Below are positions 5,517 through 6,997 of a DNA stretch of 6,997 bases, in pieces. Source of the DNA: an uncultured Eubacteriales bacterium (GTDB taxonomy: Bacteria > Bacillota_A > Clostridia > Oscillospirales > Oscillospiraceae); NCBI GenBank assembly GCA_949739085.1, contig CATIYU010000184.1, positions 1 to 6,997 on the forward strand. Reading direction: 5' to 3'. The notes below the pieces were generated by a model, which was given only the letters and a program-made list of their open reading frames with translations, did not search any database and had not been told where the DNA came from. Every line of letters starts with the position of its first letter. Position 1 is the stretch's first letter. The position numbers were made by a program, and so were the translations under genes.

Positions 5517-5861
5517 TCAGCCCGGAGGCCAGGTCATGTCCCGGCCCGCCAGCACGTGGAAGTGCAGGTGGGGCACCGTCTGTTGGCCCGCCTGGCCAAT
5601 GTTGGACACCACCCGGTAGCCCGGGCCCGCGAAGCCCAGCTCCGCGGCCAGCTTAGCGATGACCGCGAAGATGTGGCCCACCACGGGGGCTGTCTCCTCC
5701 GTCACGGCGGAGACGGACTGGATGTGGGCCTTGGGAACCACCAGGAAGTGGGTGGGGGCCTGGGGGTCGATGTCATAGAAGGCGTAGCACAGCTCGTCCT
5801 CATAGACTTTTTTGCTGGGGATTTCCCCGGCGATGATCTTACAAAACAGGCAGTCGCTCAT
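5517..5861 (-). CDS. HIT-family (HinT-like) nucleotide hydrolase
   Basis: This is a complete 114-residue histidine-triad protein of the HinT/protein kinase C inhibitor-like branch, whose members hydrolyse purine nucleoside phosphoramidates or aminoacyl-adenylates in the cytoplasm. The N-terminal C4-x-x-C7 (SDCLFCKIIAGEIPS), the central APTHFLVVPKAHI (residues 35-47), NIGQAGQQTVPHLHFH and the triad H98-x-H100-x-H102 are all present. C4 and C7 probably contribute to the zinc site seen in some bacterial HIT proteins. The start is supported by AGGAGG (complement of 5868-5873) 6 bases upstream. It lies 31 bases after alaS on the same strand and is likely co-transcribed. That fits a role in clearing aminoacyl-AMP made by synthetases, although this link is an inference. 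Confidence 0.95.
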   Translation of the reverse strand: MSDCLFCKIIAGEIPSKKVYEDELCYAFYDIDPQAPTHFLVVPKAHIQSVSAVTEETAPVVGHIFAVIAKLAAELGFAGPGYRVVSNIGQAGQQTVPHLHFHVLAGRDMTWPPG

Positions 5862-5892
5862 ACGTTTCCTCCTGACGAGAATTTATGGGGCG

Positions 5893-6997
5893 TTAGTTCG
5901 CCCGCTCGTTGACGAAATCATCCAGGGCGGCCAGGGCGTCGTCCAGCTTGAGCAGGTCCGTGCCGCCGCCCATGGCGCGGTCGGGCTTGCCGCCGCCCTT
6001 GCCGCCGCAGATGGGGGCCAGGGCCTTGATGATGTCCCCGGCCTTGACGCCCCGGGAGACGGCCTCCTTGCCGCAGACGGCCTGGAAGGTGATCTTGCCG
6101 CCGTTCACGCCCGCCAGCAGGGCCACCACGGAGGGGTCCTTGTCCCGCAGGAAGTCACCCATTTTCCGCATGTCGTCCGCCGTGATGCCGTTGCGGGACA
6201 TGGAGACCACCTTCAGCCCCTTCACCGTCTTGGCGCTCATGAGGAACTGGTCCCCGTCGCTCAAGAATTCCTTTGCCTTCAGCTTCTCGATGGTCTGGCG
6301 CAGCTCCCGCAGCTCCGCGTTCACTTGCACGGCCCGCTCCCGCAGCTCGGCGGGCTTTACCTTCAGCTCGGCGGCGGCGTGGAACAACAGGTCTTGGTTG
6401 TCGTTCATCACGTCCATAGCCCGGCGGCCGGTCTTGGCCTCAATGCGCCGGACACCGGAGGCCACGGAGAATTCGCTGCCGATGTGGAAGAGGCCGGCCT
6501 TGGCGCTGTTATCCAGATGGGTGCCGCCGCAGAACTCCACAGAGTAGCCGTCCCCGATGTTGACCACCCGAACCACGTCGCCGTATTTCTCGCTGAACAG
6601 GGCGATGGCCCCGGTCTTTTTGGCCTCCTCAAGGGGCATTTCCCGGGCCTCCACGGCAAAGCCCTCCAGAATGGCGTCGTTGACCTCGCGGGAGACCGCG
6701 CCCAGCTCTTCGGCGGTCATGGCGGCAAAGTGGGTGAAGTCGAACCGGAGGCAGTCCTCCTCCACCAGGGAGCCAGCCTGGTGGACGTGGTCCCCCAGAA
6801 CCTTGCGCAGGGCCTTGTCCAGCAGGTGGGTGGCGGTGTGGGCCCGCATGATGGCCTTGCGGCGGGGCGCGTCCACGGAGATGTTCACCGTGCAGCCAGT
6901 CCGGATGGTCCCGGACTTCACCACGCCGTAGTGGAGATACTTCCCGCCCTTGTTTTTCTGCACATCGGTGACCTGGAAGACGTTGTTCTCCCAGGAG
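5893..6997 (-). CDS. alaS: Alanine-tRNA ligase, C-terminal part
   Basis: The last 367 residues of alanyl-tRNA synthetase enter from the right edge; the full protein would be about 870-880 residues. The fragment begins within the segment linking the aminoacylation half to the editing domain (SWENNVFQVTDVQKNKGGKYLHYG). It contains the zinc-binding editing motifs HTATH (about 6826-6840) and CGGTH (about 6517-6531), which remove Ser or Gly mischarged on tRNA-Ala. RIEAKTGRRA, a coiled-coil region (about 6240-6400) and the C-Ala domain with the glycine-rich GGKGGGKPDRAMGGG stretch (about 5962-6006) follow. It ends at TAA (complement of 5893-5895). The frame is intact with no disruption. The catalytic core, tRNA acceptor-binding parts and promoter are outside the window. 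Confidence 0.98.
   Translation of the reverse strand, partial: SWENNVFQVTDVQKNKGGKYLHYGVVKSGTIRTGCTVNISVDAPRRKAIMRAHTATHLLDKALRKVLGDHVHQAGSLVEEDCLRFDFTHFAAMTAEELGAVSREVNDAILEGFAVEAREMPLEEAKKTGAIALFSEKYGDVVRVVNIGDGYSVEFCGGTHLDNSAKAGLFHIGSEFSVASGVRRIEAKTGRRAMDVMNDNQDLLFHAAAELKVKPAELRERAVQVNAELRELRQTIEKLKAKEFLSDGDQFLMSAKTVKGLKVVSMSRNGITADDMRKMGDFLRDKDPSVVALLAGVNGGKITFQAVCGKEAVSRGVKAGDIIKALAPICGGKGGGKPDRAMGGGTDLLKLDDALAALDDFVNERAN

Noticed and set aside
1..6997. CRISPR arrays, insertion sequences, tRNA/rRNA genes or attachment sites
   Set aside because: I saw no regularly spaced repeats, transposase or integrase genes, terminal inverted repeats, or tRNA-like cloverleaf sequence in the window.

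Overview
The window is GC-rich DNA (low-60s percent GC by eye) with strong AGGAGG-type ribosome binding sites, sigma-A-like promoters and a DUF4364 gene. The alaS gene lies next to a HIT-protein gene. This points to a Gram-positive member of the class Clostridia, probably a high-GC gut Oscillospiraceae relative such as the Flavonifractor/Intestinimonas group. The taxonomic placement is inference from gene content and composition, not from a marker gene.

Layout, left to right. Positions 1-134 hold the 3' end of a probable zinc-dependent (medium-chain) alcohol/polyol dehydrogenase. A 180-base gap follows, carrying a promoter (255-283) for a DUF4364 winged-helix gene (315-860). Next is a 51-codon gene (954-1109) that resembles small, acidic-tailed spore-surface proteins of Clostridia, followed by a hairpin. 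A strong promoter (1180-1208) and a leader with a stem-loop precede glf (1288-2388), which encodes UDP-galactopyranose mutase. A GC-rich gap of about 160 bases carries a terminator-like hairpin, a second dyad and a promoter (2488-2516). It leads into a two-gene unit: an MBOAT membrane O-acyltransferase (2548-3984) and, two bases later from a GTG start, a membrane-anchored SGNH-type protein (3987-5471). A 16-bp-stem intrinsic terminator (5475-5515) closes the rightward genes. On the minus strand, alaS (C-terminal 367 residues, running off the right edge) and a HIT-family hydrolase gene converge on that terminator.

How the genes fit together. Glf makes UDP-galactofuranose, a donor for surface glycans. 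The MBOAT and SGNH pair has the architecture used to O-acylate extracytoplasmic polymers (compare AlgI with AlgJ/AlgX, or DltB with DltD). A plausible reading is a small cell-surface module that supplies galactofuranose and O-acylates a wall or capsule polymer. No glycosyltransferase is present to name the polymer. The most unusual feature is the C-terminal ~130 residues of the SGNH protein. They look like an ILEI/FAM3 (PANDER)-type domain whose two halves appear in swapped order relative to the animal proteins, suggesting a circularly permuted surface module. The alaS-HIT pair is a housekeeping translation unit, apparently unrelated to the surface genes.
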